From an uncultured bacterium (GTDB lineage Bacteria > Elusimicrobiota > Elusimicrobia > Elusimicrobiales > Elusimicrobiaceae): a stretch of DNA of 64,000 nt. The notes under the pieces were generated by a model that was not told the DNA's origin, did not search any database, and saw only the letters and a program-made list of their open reading frames with translations. Shown one piece after another: positions 32,064-41,198 of this stretch (position 1 is the first letter of the stretch; each line of letters starts with the position of its first letter). A program made the position numbers and the translations under genes. The stretch is taken from contig CASFFX010000006.1 in the NCBI GenBank assembly GCA_949294085.1, positions 166,256-230,255 of the forward strand, written 5' to 3'.

Positions 32064-34604
32064 ATGGAAGAAATTAAAAAAACAACGCTTTCGTTACCGA
32101 CGGTAGTGCCGGCAGTCGCCATACGGGATGTGGTGATGTTTCCGGGGATGTCGCTTCCGCTTTCGGTGGACCGCGAAAAATCCATCGCGGCGGTGGAGCT
32201 GGCGCTCAACACGCCTGAAAAGTACATTTTGGCCGTTTCGCAAAAAAATGCGGAGATTGAAGATCCCAAAGAATCCGACATTTATCATTTTGGCGTGATT
32301 GCCCAAATTACCCAGAATTTGAAAATGCCCGACGGCTCAATGAAAATTTTCCTGCAAGGGTTGGCCCGCGCCCGCGTAACCAAACTGGAAATGAACCATG
32401 TGGCCGGTTCGTGGTTTGCCTCGGTGGAATACATAGAGGAAGAGGAGGACGATTCCCCCGTGGTGCAGGCGCTGATGCGCAAAGTGCTAGACGAGTTTGA
32501 CCACTATGCCCGCGTGTCGCACCGGATTGCGGTGGAAGGAGTGTCGTTCCTGCGGCAGATTAACGATCCGTCCAAGCTGGCCGATACGGTGGCTTCCAAT
32601 ATGTTGGTAAAGGCTTCCCAGCGGCAGGAAATTTTGGAAGCGGTGCACATTAAAGACCGCCTGGAAAAAATCCTGAAGCTCATCACCAGCGAAGTGGAAA
32701 TTTTGGGATTGGAAGAAAAAATCCACTCCAAAGTGCGCGCTCAGATAGAAAAAAATCAAAAAGAATACTATCTTAACGAGCAGATGAAGGCCATCCAAAA
32801 GGAGCTGAGCCAAAAGGACGATTTCCAGAAGGAATTGGACGCGCTGCGCGCCAAAATTAAAAAGAACGGCCTGCCGCCGCACGCCAAAGAAGCGGCCGAA
32901 AAAGAATTGGACCGCTTGGCCAAGATGGCTCCGTTCTCGCCGGAAGCGACGGTTTCGCGCACGTATTTGGATTGGCTCGTCAATATGCCGTGGAACAAAA
33001 CCACCGAGGACGTGCTGGATTTGAAGGAAGCCAAGCGCATTTTGGACGAGGACCACTTCGGCCTGGAAAAACCCAAAGAGCGCATTTTGGAATATTTGGC
33101 CGTCAATAAACTGACCAACTCGCTGCGGGGGCCCGTGCTGTGTTTTGCGGGGGCGCCGGGCGTGGGGAAAACGTCGCTGGCCAAGTCCATTGCGCGGGCG
33201 ATAGGGCGCAAGTTTGTGCGCATGTCGTTGGGCGGCGTGCGGGATGAAAGCGAAATCCGCGGCCACCGCAGAACGTACATCGGTTCCATGCCGGGGCGCA
33301 TTATCCAGGGTATCAGCAAAGCCAAAAGCTCCAACCCGGTGTTCTTGTTGGACGAAATAGACAAAATGGGTTCCGACTGGCGCGGGGATCCGGCCGCCGC
33401 TTTGCTGGAACTGCTGGACCCGGAACAGAATAAAGAGTTTACCGACCACTTTTTGGACGTGCCGTTTGACGTGTCCAAAGTGATGTTTATCACGACGGCC
33501 AACTCGCTGGCCAATATTCCCAGCACGCTGCGGGACCGGTTGGAAATCATTGATTTTGACGGGTACACCGAGTATGAAAAACACGACATTGTGGATAAAT
33601 ACCTCCTGCCCAAACAGATGAAAATGCACGGGCTGAAGGAAGGCCAGCTGGAAGTAACCCACGATGCCGTGGCCCTCTTGATGCGCGACTACGTGCGCGA
33701 GGCGGGCGTGCGCAACTTGGAGCGGGAAATCGGTTCCTTGTGCCGCAAAGCGGCCAAAATGATTGTGGACGGAGCGCAAAAAGTAACCGTTACGCGCGAA
33801 AACCTGCATGACTTTTTGGGCGTGCCGAAATATTCCAACTTTGCCACCGAAGAAAACGGCGTAGGCATTGCCACGGGCTTGGCCTGGACGAGCGTGGGAG
33901 GGGAAACCCTGTCCATAGAAGCCACCAAACTGCCCGGCAAAGGCCAGCTGATTTTGACGGGTATGCTGGGCAACGTGATGAAGGAATCCGTCCGCGCCGC
34001 GCTGACCTATGCTCGCAGCCACGGCTATGGCGAAGGCATTGACTTTGACAAGACGGACTTCCACGTCCACTTCCCCGAAGGCGCCGTACCGAAAGACGGC
34101 CCTTCCGCGGGCAGCGTAATTACCACGGCCTTAATCAGCTTGCTGACGGGGCTGCCGGTTAAAAAGCACCTGGCGATGACGGGCGAAGTTACCATTACGG
34201 GCCGCGTGTTGCCGGTGGGCGGCATTAAGGAAAAATTCCTGGCCGCATACCGCGAAGGGGTCAAAACCATCCTCTATCCGCACACCAACGAGAAAGACGT
34301 TTCCGAAGTGCCGGAACGCGTGCGCAAAGAGATGACGTTAATCCCCGTCAAACACATGGACGAAGTCCTGCCGCTGGCGTTGGAAGGCTGGAAAGAGTTT
34401 GAAGCCAAACTGCAAAAGAAAGCCAAACACAAAAAGGCTTCCAAAACGCACAAAAAAGCGGCCAAAACGGCCGCGGCTAAAAAGCCGTCTAAAACCGTGC
34501 GTGCCGCGCACCGCGTAAAGACGGCCAAGCCAGCCGCCAAAACTGCTAAAAAGGCGGTTAACAGCCGCAGAAACAAGGCGAAAAAAACGGCCAAACGCAA
34601 ATAA
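32064..34604 (+). CDS. lon: ATP-dependent protease Lon with basic C-terminal tail
   Basis: An 846-residue Lon. LON substrate domain (about 10-205), helical neck, AAA+ module with Walker A GAPGVGKTS near residue 363 and Walker B VFLLDEIDKMG, sensor region, and a protease domain with DGPSAGS (catalytic Ser near 680) and the partner Lys in PVGGIKEKFLAA. After the normal end (about 784) it continues for roughly 62 residues of Lys/Ala-rich sequence (KKASKTHKKAAKTAAAKK... ARRNKAKKTAKRK type), resembling histone H1 or HU tails. This suggests nucleic-acid or polyphosphate binding. Start at 32064 was chosen from the AAGGGAG site and family N-terminus. Confidence 0.94.
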   Translation: MEEIKKTTLSLPTVVPAVAIRDVVMFPGMSLPLSVDREKSIAAVELALNTPEKYILAVSQKNAEIEDPKESDIYHFGVIAQITQNLKMPDGSMKIFLQGLARARVTKLEMNHVAGSWFASVEYIEEEEDDSPVVQALMRKVLDEFDHYARVSHRIAVEGVSFLRQINDPSKLADTVASNMLVKASQRQEILEAVHIKDRLEKILKLITSEVEILGLEEKIHSKVRAQIEKNQKEYYLNEQMKAIQKELSQKDDFQKELDALRAKIKKNGLPPHAKEAAEKELDRLAKMAPFSPEATVSRTYLDWLVNMPWNKTTEDVLDLKEAKRILDEDHFGLEKPKERILEYLAVNKLTNSLRGPVLCFAGAPGVGKTSLAKSIARAIGRKFVRMSLGGVRDESEIRGHRRTYIGSMPGRIIQGISKAKSSNPVFLLDEIDKMGSDWRGDPAAALLELLDPEQNKEFTDHFLDVPFDVSKVMFITTANSLANIPSTLRDRLEIIDFDGYTEYEKHDIVDKYLLPKQMKMHGLKEGQLEVTHDAVALLMRDYVREAGVRNLEREIGSLCRKAAKMIVDGAQKVTVTRENLHDFLGVPKYSNFATEENGVGIATGLAWTSVGGETLSIEATKLPGKGQLILTGMLGNVMKESVRAALTYARSHGYGEGIDFDKTDFHVHFPEGAVPKDGPSAGSVITTALISLLTGLPVKKHLAMTGEVTITGRVLPVGGIKEKFLAAYREGVKTILYPHTNEKDVSEVPERVRKEMTLIPVKHMDEVLPLALEGWKEFEAKLQKKAKHKKASKTHKKAAKTAAAKKPSKTVRAAHRVKTAKPAAKTAKKAVNSRRNKAKKTAKRK

Positions 34605-34617
34605 AATATGAAGCCGT

Positions 34618-34653
34618 CAAAAGCCCCGGGTGAAATGCCCGGGGCTTTTTTTG
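34618..34653 (+). terminator. Terminator of lon
   Basis: Stem AAAGCCCCGGG/CCCGGGGCTTT, TGAAATG-type loop, T7. Confidence 0.92.
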
Positions 34654-34976
34654 CCGTTCAATCGGCCCCAAAGCAAGCTTGCCGGGAGAAAAAACCGGGA
34701 ACAACCGCTCGGGTGAGAAATTCCTGTTGCGGGCGCGTTTGAACTGAAAAATGGAAACGGAGGGTGGCACCCGGCCGAAGAGAAAAGCCAAATGCCCTGC
34801 GGGGCCAAGGTTCAAAATAACGGGGAAGGATAGCTAAATTGGCGCGTTAGGCAGGGGGAGAAAGCGCGGCAGGCAGCGCGATTAAGAATCTGGCAAGCAA
34901 GCAGCCCGGAAAGTGGAAACACCGCGGCGGGGGAGGCCGATGGAAACCTGGAGCCCCGGGGGGCGCGGAAAGACAT
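34654..34976. other. Gene-free, purine-rich gap between convergent units
   Basis: About 320 nt with no plausible ORF. The plus strand is rich in A and G with runs such as GGGGGAG and GGGGGG. I looked for RNase P, SRP, tmRNA, 6S and tRNA signatures and saw none. It may be a decayed gene or an unrecognised RNA. Confidence 0.5.
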
Positions 34977-35002
34977 CAAAAACCCCGGCGCCGGGCCGGG
35001 GT
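34977..35002 (-). terminator. Terminator of the LPLAT operon
   Basis: Stem ACCCCGGC/GCCGGGGT with T5 on the minus strand. Confidence 0.85.
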
Positions 35003-35006
35003 GAAA

Positions 35007-35699
35007 TTAGGCTTTGGTATTGTCAAAATGTTTTTTATTGATAAACATTTCCGATTGGTCGGTGGCCCAGTTGAGCTGTTCTTCCAACTCTACGGCGGCT
35101 TTTTCCATATCGGCGTCCGACTTTACATACACGGCCTTTCCGTACGTCAGGGCCGTTTTGCCAAACGGCAGCGGCACGCGCATTTTGTCCCACGAGCCCA
35201 CCTTTATTTTGTGGCTCAACGCCGTTCCCACCGGGATAATGGGCAGGCCCGTTTTAAGCGCTAAAAACAAAATGCCGTGCTGTACTTTGTAAATGGGGCC
35301 GCGCGGACCGTCCGGCGTGAGCATGGGGCAGTAGCCGGCTTCGGCGATGTTTTTCAGCTTGATTAAAGCGCGCACGCCGCCGCGGGTGGTGCTGCCGCGC
35401 ACGGCCTTCATCCCAAACTTGGGCAGACAGCGGGCAATGTATTCCCCGTCGTCGCTCAGGCTGATTAACGCGCAGATTTTCTGCCCGCGGTACGGGTAGA
35501 GCAAAAACAGCTGTTGGTTGTGCCATACGGCAAAAATGTAGTTCTTCCCTTCTTTTTCAAATTGCAGAGCTTCTTGCGTTTTGAACCAGTAGATGCGGGT
35601 CGTCCAGCCCAAAAAGAGCGTGTACCAGTACGCCAGCGTGGAGCCGATGACGTGCTTCCAGGAAATCTTTTTCTTTTCCAGCGAGGTGGGTCTAAACAT
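35007..35699 (-). CDS. DUF374-type lysophospholipid acyltransferase
   Basis: A 230-residue LPLAT/DUF374 protein. One membrane segment near the N-terminus (VIGSTLAYWYTLFLGW), then AVWHNQQLFLLYPYRG with the WH dyad of the family, SDDGEYIARCLPKFGMKAVRGSTTRGGVRAL, LTPDGPRGPIYKVQHG (the DGPRGP motif) and LKTGLPIIPVG. Such proteins acylate lipid A or phospholipid precursors. The start at 35699 overlaps the upstream TAA (TAATG), marking an operon with the 211-aa gene. Confidence 0.88.
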   Translation of the reverse strand: MFRPTSLEKKKISWKHVIGSTLAYWYTLFLGWTTRIYWFKTQEALQFEKEGKNYIFAVWHNQQLFLLYPYRGQKICALISLSDDGEYIARCLPKFGMKAVRGSTTRGGVRALIKLKNIAEAGYCPMLTPDGPRGPIYKVQHGILFLALKTGLPIIPVGTALSHKIKVGSWDKMRVPLPFGKTALTYGKAVYVKSDADMEKAAVELEEQLNWATDQSEMFINKKHFDNTKA

Positions 35700-36334
35700 T
35701 ATTTTCTTCCTTTTTTCCGGGTTTTTTGCCACGGAATCAAAAATACCGTACTGATGTGCGGGCGCAGGGTGCCGTCGTCCCCTAAAGAAAGCGAAATCTT
35801 TTCGGCGTTTAATTTTTCCAAAATCACCGGCAGCGCCTTGGCCGCCAGCGCGGGCTCCAGCCGTACGGCTTCCCGCAGCAGTTTGGGGGCAATTGCCGCA
35901 CCGAAAGGGGGAATAAAAACAAACTGCAAATCCAGCGTTTCGCACTCTTCTTTTTCGGCCTGCTCTTTGACTAGTTCGGCCACAAAAGTAACGGCGCTTC
36001 GCAAAAATTCCAAAATCACAATCATCGCGGCGGTTTTGCGGTCCTCGTTAGTGAGGGTTTGCAAAAAGGGCTCCAGCTGTTCGCCCAACGTTACCGCGCA
36101 GGCGCTGAACATTTCTTTATACAGTACGTTTTGGTCGTCCAGCTCCCAATGGGCGTCTTGGTTAAATTCGTACACCACGCCCGGGTCCAGCAGTTTGAAA
36201 ATGCTTAAAATAAAGGCCGTTACTTCCGCTTCGCTGGCAAATCCGGCACGGCGCAACAGCGGCAGTTCGCGCAGCAGTTTGCGCAGAATTTCGCGTTGGC
36301 GGGACGGAATTTTGAAGCGTTTAATTTTTCTCAT
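35699..36334 (-). CDS. Conserved-looking protein of unknown function
   Basis: A 211-residue soluble protein with no signal peptide and no recognised domain. The N-terminus is basic (MRKIKRFKIPSRQREILRKLL), then mostly helical with LLRELPLLRRAGFASEAEVTAFILSIFK and a beta-rich C-terminal part. It is translationally coupled to the LPLAT gene, so a role in lipid or envelope metabolism is possible. It lies upstream of the terminator-like hairpin following secF, in the same direction. Ribosome site AAAGGA. Confidence 0.6.
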   Translation of the reverse strand: MRKIKRFKIPSRQREILRKLLRELPLLRRAGFASEAEVTAFILSIFKLLDPGVVYEFNQDAHWELDDQNVLYKEMFSACAVTLGEQLEPFLQTLTNEDRKTAAMIVILEFLRSAVTFVAELVKEQAEKEECETLDLQFVFIPPFGAAIAPKLLREAVRLEPALAAKALPVILEKLNAEKISLSLGDDGTLRPHISTVFLIPWQKTRKKGRK

Positions 36335-36400
36335 GCAGGGGTCCTTTCAAACGGTTTGCGCAGGAGTCCCGCTTCGGGGCTGCCGCGTAAAACGCCTGGC

Positions 36401-36426
36401 GGGACCTTTCCTTTCGGAAAGGCCCC
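36401..36426 (-). terminator. Hairpin after secF
   Basis: Eleven-base-pair stem (GGGGCCTTTCC/GGAAAGGTCCC, one G-U) closed by a GAAA tetraloop; no T tract. Confidence 0.6.
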
Positions 36427-36440
36427 GCTGTGGGTAAAAC

Positions 36441-37457
36441 TTATTTTCTGTTTCTGCGCGTGCGTTTAATTTTGGTTACGGTCTTTTTGGGGGCGTAACC
36501 TTCCGCCGCGGCTTCTTCGCGTTTCACGGCCACCGAAAGTTTGGCGGCGGGTTTGTTCAATTCGCTCCCGTCGTTCATTTCGCCGTGGCTCCACGTGTAC
36601 ACCAGCGGGGTGGTGAGGGCAATGGTGCTGTACACACCGGAAATGCAGCCCACCAACATGGCAAACGCAAACGAGTTAATCACTTCTCCGCCAAACATAT
36701 ACAACACCAATACCGCAAAAATTACCGTAAGGGTGGTAATGATGGTGCGGGAGAGGGTTTCGTTGATGGAGAGGTTGATCAGCTCCCCAAATTTCATTTT
36801 GGGGTGCAGGTGTCTGTTTTCGCGCATGCGGTCAAAAATGACGATGGTGTCGTTGATGGAGAAGCCGGCCACCGTCAGGAAGGCGGCTACAACGACCAGG
36901 TCAATTTCGCGCTGCGTAAGCGAGAACGCAAACAGCATGGCAAACAAATCGTGGAACAAGGCGATTACGCCCGATACGCCCCACAAAATGTTGCTGAAGC
37001 GAAACGCTACGTAGATGATGATGAACACCAGCGACAGCAAGATAGACCACAAGGCTCTTTCCGTCATATTTTCGCCGACGGCCGGGCCTACGGAGTTGGT
37101 CATCAGCACGGTGTAGGGCACGTTGAGCGTATCCAACGCTTTTTCAATGCGGGCCTGCACCACGCCTACTTCGCTGGAGGTACTTTTTTCGCTGATGGCG
37201 AAGGAATTATCCCCGAACGACTGCAGTTCGGATTCTGCGCCGGTAGCGGAAAGCGCATCGCGAATTTCGCTCATTTCTACGGGGGCGTCAAATTTTACCT
37301 GCACCATGGTGCCGCCGGTAAAATCAATGCCCATGTTGAATCCTTTGGTAAAAAAGCAAATTACGCCGCCGATGAGCACCAGCGCAAACAGGATGTAATA
37401 AGCTTTTCTGTATTTAAGGAAATCAATGTTTGTTTTGGGAAGTAGCTTTAACATCAT
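36441..37457 (-). CDS. secF: Protein translocase subunit SecF
   Basis: A 338-residue SecF. Six transmembrane segments and the motif IDFTGGTMVQVKFD after the first helix, then AAFLTVAGFSINDTIVIFDRMREN, the RND-like core motif. It forms a complex with SecD and YajC that uses the proton gradient to finish Sec export. Its ATG overlaps the secD stop (ATGA). The C-terminus is basic and extended by about 40 residues. Confidence 0.95.
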   Translation of the reverse strand: MMLKLLPKTNIDFLKYRKAYYILFALVLIGGVICFFTKGFNMGIDFTGGTMVQVKFDAPVEMSEIRDALSATGAESELQSFGDNSFAISEKSTSSEVGVVQARIEKALDTLNVPYTVLMTNSVGPAVGENMTERALWSILLSLVFIIIYVAFRFSNILWGVSGVIALFHDLFAMLFAFSLTQREIDLVVVAAFLTVAGFSINDTIVIFDRMRENRHLHPKMKFGELINLSINETLSRTIITTLTVIFAVLVLYMFGGEVINSFAFAMLVGCISGVYSTIALTTPLVYTWSHGEMNDGSELNKPAAKLSVAVKREEAAAEGYAPKKTVTKIKRTRRNRK

Positions 37458-38869
37458 AAACTGATCTCCTTGGTGTTGGAAGTAAGGATCAACTCGTAGA
37501 TGGCACGCGTTACAAACACGGCGGTGAACAAGCTGACCGTCAGGCCGATAATCAACGTTACGGCAAAGCCCTTAACCGGGCCGGTGCCAAATTGCAGCAA
37601 GCACGCACCCACGATGATGGTGGTGATGTTGGAGTCAAAAATGGCGGACCAGGCTTTATCGTAGCCCAGGTTGATGATTTCGTACACGGGTTTGCCCAGC
37701 AGTTTTTCTTCGCGCATACGTTCAATAATCAGCACGTTGGCGTCAATCGCCATCGCCAAGGACAGAATCATACCCGCGATACCGGGCAGCGTCAGCGTGG
37801 CGGAGAAATAGCTCATAATGGCGACCGTAAACACAAAGTTGAGCAAGAGGGCAATGTCGGCGATGAAACCGGCGGCCTTGTAGTAAATCATCATAAACAG
37901 CAAGATGATTACCAACGCATAGAACGAGGCCGAAAGACCCGATTTAATGGAGTCTTCACCCAAGGTGGGGCCGATGGTTTTCTTTTCAATCACGCGCACC
38001 GGCGCGGGCAGCGCACCGGCTTTGAGTACGATGGAAAGGGAGCGGGCTTCTTCGGGGGTAAACGTACCGGAGATGCGGCCGTCTTTCGTAATGCGGGACT
38101 GTACAACCGGGGCGGACTGGACCGTATTGTCCAGCACGATGGCCAGTTGTTTGCCGATGTTGGCACCCGTCAGCTGGCCGAACTTGCGGCTGCCTTCGGC
38201 GTTAAAGCTGAAGGACACTTCGGGGTAGCCGTTTTCGCCCATCATCACGACGCGGGCGTTTTCCAAATCGGCACCGGTTACGGGGGCCTCGGCCGTTACT
38301 ACGCTGTAGCCGCCGTCCTTATTGCGCATAATTTGGTAACCTTCCGGCACCAGTTTGGCAATTTCGGGGATTAACAGGCCGTTATCGTCAAACGGTTTTT
38401 CGGTCGTTTCAATTTTTTCCAACGCTTTTTGAGCGGCGGTGGTGTCGTTCTTGACGATGCGGAATTCCAACATGGCCGTTTTGCCAATCAGTTCTTCCGC
38501 GCGCTGCGGGTTGGAAACGCCGGGCAGCTGGACCATAATCCATTTGTCGCCCTGGCGGGTGATTTGCGTTTCGGCCAGACCGTATTGGTCAATGCGGTTG
38601 CGGATGATTTCCACCGCGCGGGCCATCGCTTCGTTAAGCGGCTCTTTGGCGCTTAATTTGGAAACGTCCAGCTCCAACAGCAGGCTGGAACCGCCTCTTA
38701 AATCCAAGCCCAAATTGAGCATTCTTTTGGGGCGTTCGCCCAGCGTGTCCAATTTTTCACGTTCGGCGAGCGGCTTGGAATACCACTTGTAGTTGGGGTA
38801 AATTAAATACAAAGACCCCAGCAAAATGGCGATGATGAGTCCCCATTTTACGGCTAACTTGTTAGACAT
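37454..38869 (-). CDS. secD: Protein translocase subunit SecD
   Basis: A 471-residue SecD, shorter than the E. coli protein because the first periplasmic domain is compact. It starts with one transmembrane helix and LNLGLDLRGGSSLLLELD, has P1-domain features (GVSNPQRAEELIGKTAMLEFRIV) and ends in five helices with IAGMILSLAMAIDANVLIIERMREE. Located between yajC and secF with one- to four-base overlaps. Confidence 0.95.
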   Translation of the reverse strand: MSNKLAVKWGLIIAILLGSLYLIYPNYKWYSKPLAEREKLDTLGERPKRMLNLGLDLRGGSSLLLELDVSKLSAKEPLNEAMARAVEIIRNRIDQYGLAETQITRQGDKWIMVQLPGVSNPQRAEELIGKTAMLEFRIVKNDTTAAQKALEKIETTEKPFDDNGLLIPEIAKLVPEGYQIMRNKDGGYSVVTAEAPVTGADLENARVVMMGENGYPEVSFSFNAEGSRKFGQLTGANIGKQLAIVLDNTVQSAPVVQSRITKDGRISGTFTPEEARSLSIVLKAGALPAPVRVIEKKTIGPTLGEDSIKSGLSASFYALVIILLFMMIYYKAAGFIADIALLLNFVFTVAIMSYFSATLTLPGIAGMILSLAMAIDANVLIIERMREEKLLGKPVYEIINLGYDKAWSAIFDSNITTIIVGACLLQFGTGPVKGFAVTLIIGLTVSLFTAVFVTRAIYELILTSNTKEISL

Positions 38870-39180
38870 TACTTGGCGCCTCCTTCTTGGGCTGCGGGTT
38901 GCATGTCGGCAGGAAACCCGACGATGGCGGTTTTCAGCACGGTCAGTTTCACGTTCTCGGCGATTTTCACTTCAATCGCGTTGCCTTTGAAACCGGCCAC
39001 GGTGCCAATAATCCCGCCGGGAATGATAACCTGGTCGCCTTTTTGGAGCGCGTTGACTTTCGCCATCAGCTCCTGCTCGCGTTTTTTTTGGCTGCGCGCG
39101 GGCAGAAAAATCACCACGAACGCAAATACGAGCAAAAGCAGCCAGAAGAACATTCCTCCTCCTTGGGCTGTCGTTTCCAT
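38869..39180 (-). CDS. yajC: Preprotein translocase subunit YajC
   Basis: A 103-residue YajC: one transmembrane helix (FFWLLLLVFAFVVIFLPARSQKKRE), then LQKGDQVIIPGGIIGTVAGFKGNAIEVKIAENVKL, the typical cytoplasmic fold. First gene of yajC-secD-secF, with a GGAGG ribosome site. Ends in a gene overlap of one base with secD. Confidence 0.93.
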   Translation of the reverse strand: METTAQGGGMFFWLLLLVFAFVVIFLPARSQKKREQELMAKVNALQKGDQVIIPGGIIGTVAGFKGNAIEVKIAENVKLTVLKTAIVGFPADMQPAAQEGGAK

Positions 39181-39289
39181 AGGTTAAATCCTCCGGTTAA
39201 GAATAAAAATACACAAAGTTATTTTAGCATATTTCCCGTCGTTTCGGACGGGCGTTTGCCCCGCGGTCCCGCGCCGTTTGGCAAAACGC

Positions 39290-39322
39290 AAAAAAACCGG
39301 CCGTTTGGGGCGGCCGGTTCAA
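39290..39322 (-). terminator. Terminator of the sulfatase-family gene
   Basis: Stem AACCGGCCG/CGGCCGGTT with CCCCAAA loop and T7 on the minus strand. Confidence 0.9.
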
Positions 39323-39354
39323 ACACCACAATATGCAGCCAACCGCAAACACAC

Positions 39355-41091
39355 CTAGCGCGGGAAGGACGTCATCAGCCCAATCAGGGCCTTGTCCTGC
39401 GGGTTGGAAGAATTCAGCTTCAGCACGCGGGTTTCGTCCTTCGTGGTAACGACGGCATAATCTTCCTTGATGTCAAACACGCTGCGCCGGGCGTCCCGGT
39501 CAAACAGACTGTGCCCAAAGAACGCTTTGGGCTGCGGCAGGTTGAGCAAATCCATCACCGTGGGGGCGATGTCCAGCTGCGAAACCAGCGCGTTTTGGGC
39601 CAGGGGTTTTTCAATCGGCGTGCGGGTGATGAGCAGGAACGGCAAATTGTCGTATTCCGGCCGGTAGGGCTTAAAGAGTTTGTTGGTGGGCGTGTTGGAG
39701 TAGGACGGGTGGTCCGCCGTTACGATAATCAGGGTGTTTTCGTCAAACAGGCCTTTTTCGTCCAACTCTTTCAGAAATCGCCGCAGGTCCTGCCCGAAGC
39801 GGGCGAAGGCGCGCGGCAAGGTGGGCACGTCGTAAAATTCGGCGTCAATTTCTTCGTAAGGCTGGCCCAGGTAATCCAGGCGCCCCAGCGGCACGTGCGA
39901 GTCCACCGTCAGCAAAGTAAGGAACAGCGGTTCCTGGGCGTGTTGGGCCACGTATTGCGCGGCGTATTGGAACAATTTTTGGTCCGTCAGGCCCCACCAG
40001 TCTATGTAGTCCTTGTATTCGGGCAGCTGGGCAAAGCGGGTTGCCCCGATGACTTCGTCAAACCCCGCCTGCTTAAACAGCAGGTTTTCGTCCATGTACG
40101 TTTCATCGGCCCCGCGCAGGAACACCGTTTTGAAGCCGTGCTTTTTCAGTTCTTTTACAAAGGACACGGGGTAGCCGTTTTCAAACGACAGTTCCGCATA
40201 CGGGTGGGAAGAAAAAATGACCGTCAGCCCATACAGCGTGGAAAGCGTTACGTGCTGGAGCGAAGCGGAAGGATATCGGTCCATTAATTCGTCCAGCGGG
40301 CGGCTGGCCTGCGGGGAAATACGGGGGTTAAAGCGGTGGAGATATTTGTTGGAAAGCGACTCGGACGCCACCAAAATCACGCGCGTGTATTTTTTGCCTA
40401 CGCCCGTATTGCGGGCGGAAAACACGTTGTAGCGGCGGGCCAGCTGTTCTTCCTCGGGCGACAGCGTTTTATTCAGCTGCGCTTGGGGGTGCTTGGCCAG
40501 CAAGGCGTTTAGGGTGTAAACGGGGGAAGGGGGAATTAAATAAGAAGTGTAAAAATCGTTGGGTGCGGGCAGCAGCTGCAGCGGATTGCACACGTATAAT
40601 ACCGCAAGCCCCGCCACACACACGGCCCCGCGGTGCAGAGCGGTTTTGCGCGCGGCCGGCACAAAATAGCGCCGCACCGCAATCCCGCAGAAAAGCGCCA
40701 ATACCGCAAAGTACGAAAGCACCCGCCAATCGGTCAGAAAGGCGTAGTCGCCTCCTTCCATCGTATCCAGGTATTTGGCGCCGAAGCGTTCCTTGAAGTA
40801 CCACAACAGCACCAAATCGGCCGTGAGGGTAAGGTAATAGATAAAAGCCAGCGCGCCCACCAGCCACTTGTTTTTAATGCCGGCCAGGTTTAAGAGCGAA
40901 AGGAGCGCTCCCAAAAATAAAAATTCACACACGAGTTTCGTGCTTTCCGCCGCCAAAAAATTGACGGCCGTCAGCCGGCCCAGCTGGCTTAAACCAAACA
41001 GCCCCAGCAACAACGCCGGGACCGACAGCACCGCCAGCAATTTCCAATCGTTCTTAAAAGGAGTCAAAATGTATTTCTTTATGAAGGTCAT
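39355..41091 (-). CDS. LTA synthase-like / phosphoglycerol or pEtN transferase (sulfatase fold)
   Basis: A 578-residue membrane enzyme: four or five N-terminal transmembrane segments (to about 175), then an extracytoplasmic alkaline-phosphatase/sulfatase domain with VILVASESLSNKYL (metal-binding loop with Glu), HVTLSTLYGLTVIFSSHPY, FKTVFLRGADETYMDENLLF, VDSHVPLG and VTADHPSYSNTPTNKL. The family adds phosphoglycerol or phosphoethanolamine to glycans or lipid A. Which donor is used cannot be told. Its promoter shares a palindrome with thrS. Confidence 0.82.
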   Translation of the reverse strand: MTFIKKYILTPFKNDWKLLAVLSVPALLLGLFGLSQLGRLTAVNFLAAESTKLVCEFLFLGALLSLLNLAGIKNKWLVGALAFIYYLTLTADLVLLWYFKERFGAKYLDTMEGGDYAFLTDWRVLSYFAVLALFCGIAVRRYFVPAARKTALHRGAVCVAGLAVLYVCNPLQLLPAPNDFYTSYLIPPSPVYTLNALLAKHPQAQLNKTLSPEEEQLARRYNVFSARNTGVGKKYTRVILVASESLSNKYLHRFNPRISPQASRPLDELMDRYPSASLQHVTLSTLYGLTVIFSSHPYAELSFENGYPVSFVKELKKHGFKTVFLRGADETYMDENLLFKQAGFDEVIGATRFAQLPEYKDYIDWWGLTDQKLFQYAAQYVAQHAQEPLFLTLLTVDSHVPLGRLDYLGQPYEEIDAEFYDVPTLPRAFARFGQDLRRFLKELDEKGLFDENTLIIVTADHPSYSNTPTNKLFKPYRPEYDNLPFLLITRTPIEKPLAQNALVSQLDIAPTVMDLLNLPQPKAFFGHSLFDRDARRSVFDIKEDYAVVTTKDETRVLKLNSSNPQDKALIGLMTSFPR

Positions 41092-41118
41092 CCAAGCGTT
41101 CCAGTCCGTGTCAATTTG

Positions 41119-41134
41119 ATATAATATTATATCT
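41119..41134. promoter_or_regulatory. Palindrome giving divergent -10 boxes
   Basis: GATATAATATTATATC is a perfect 16-bp palindrome. It contains TATAAT on the plus strand (41120-41125, for thrS) and on the minus strand (41132-41127, for the sulfatase gene). Confidence 0.6.
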
Positions 41135-41198
41135 TAATTAAGGACCTTTGACTCCTGGCCCGGTCGTTGTGGCCGGCAGGATCATAGCGCAAACCCAC

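Noticed and set aside
32487-34070. 527-codon minus-strand ORF
   Set aside because: Shadow of lon.
34790-34830. tRNA-like T-loop (GGTTCAAAATAACG)
   Set aside because: No acceptor, D or anticodon arm can be formed around it.
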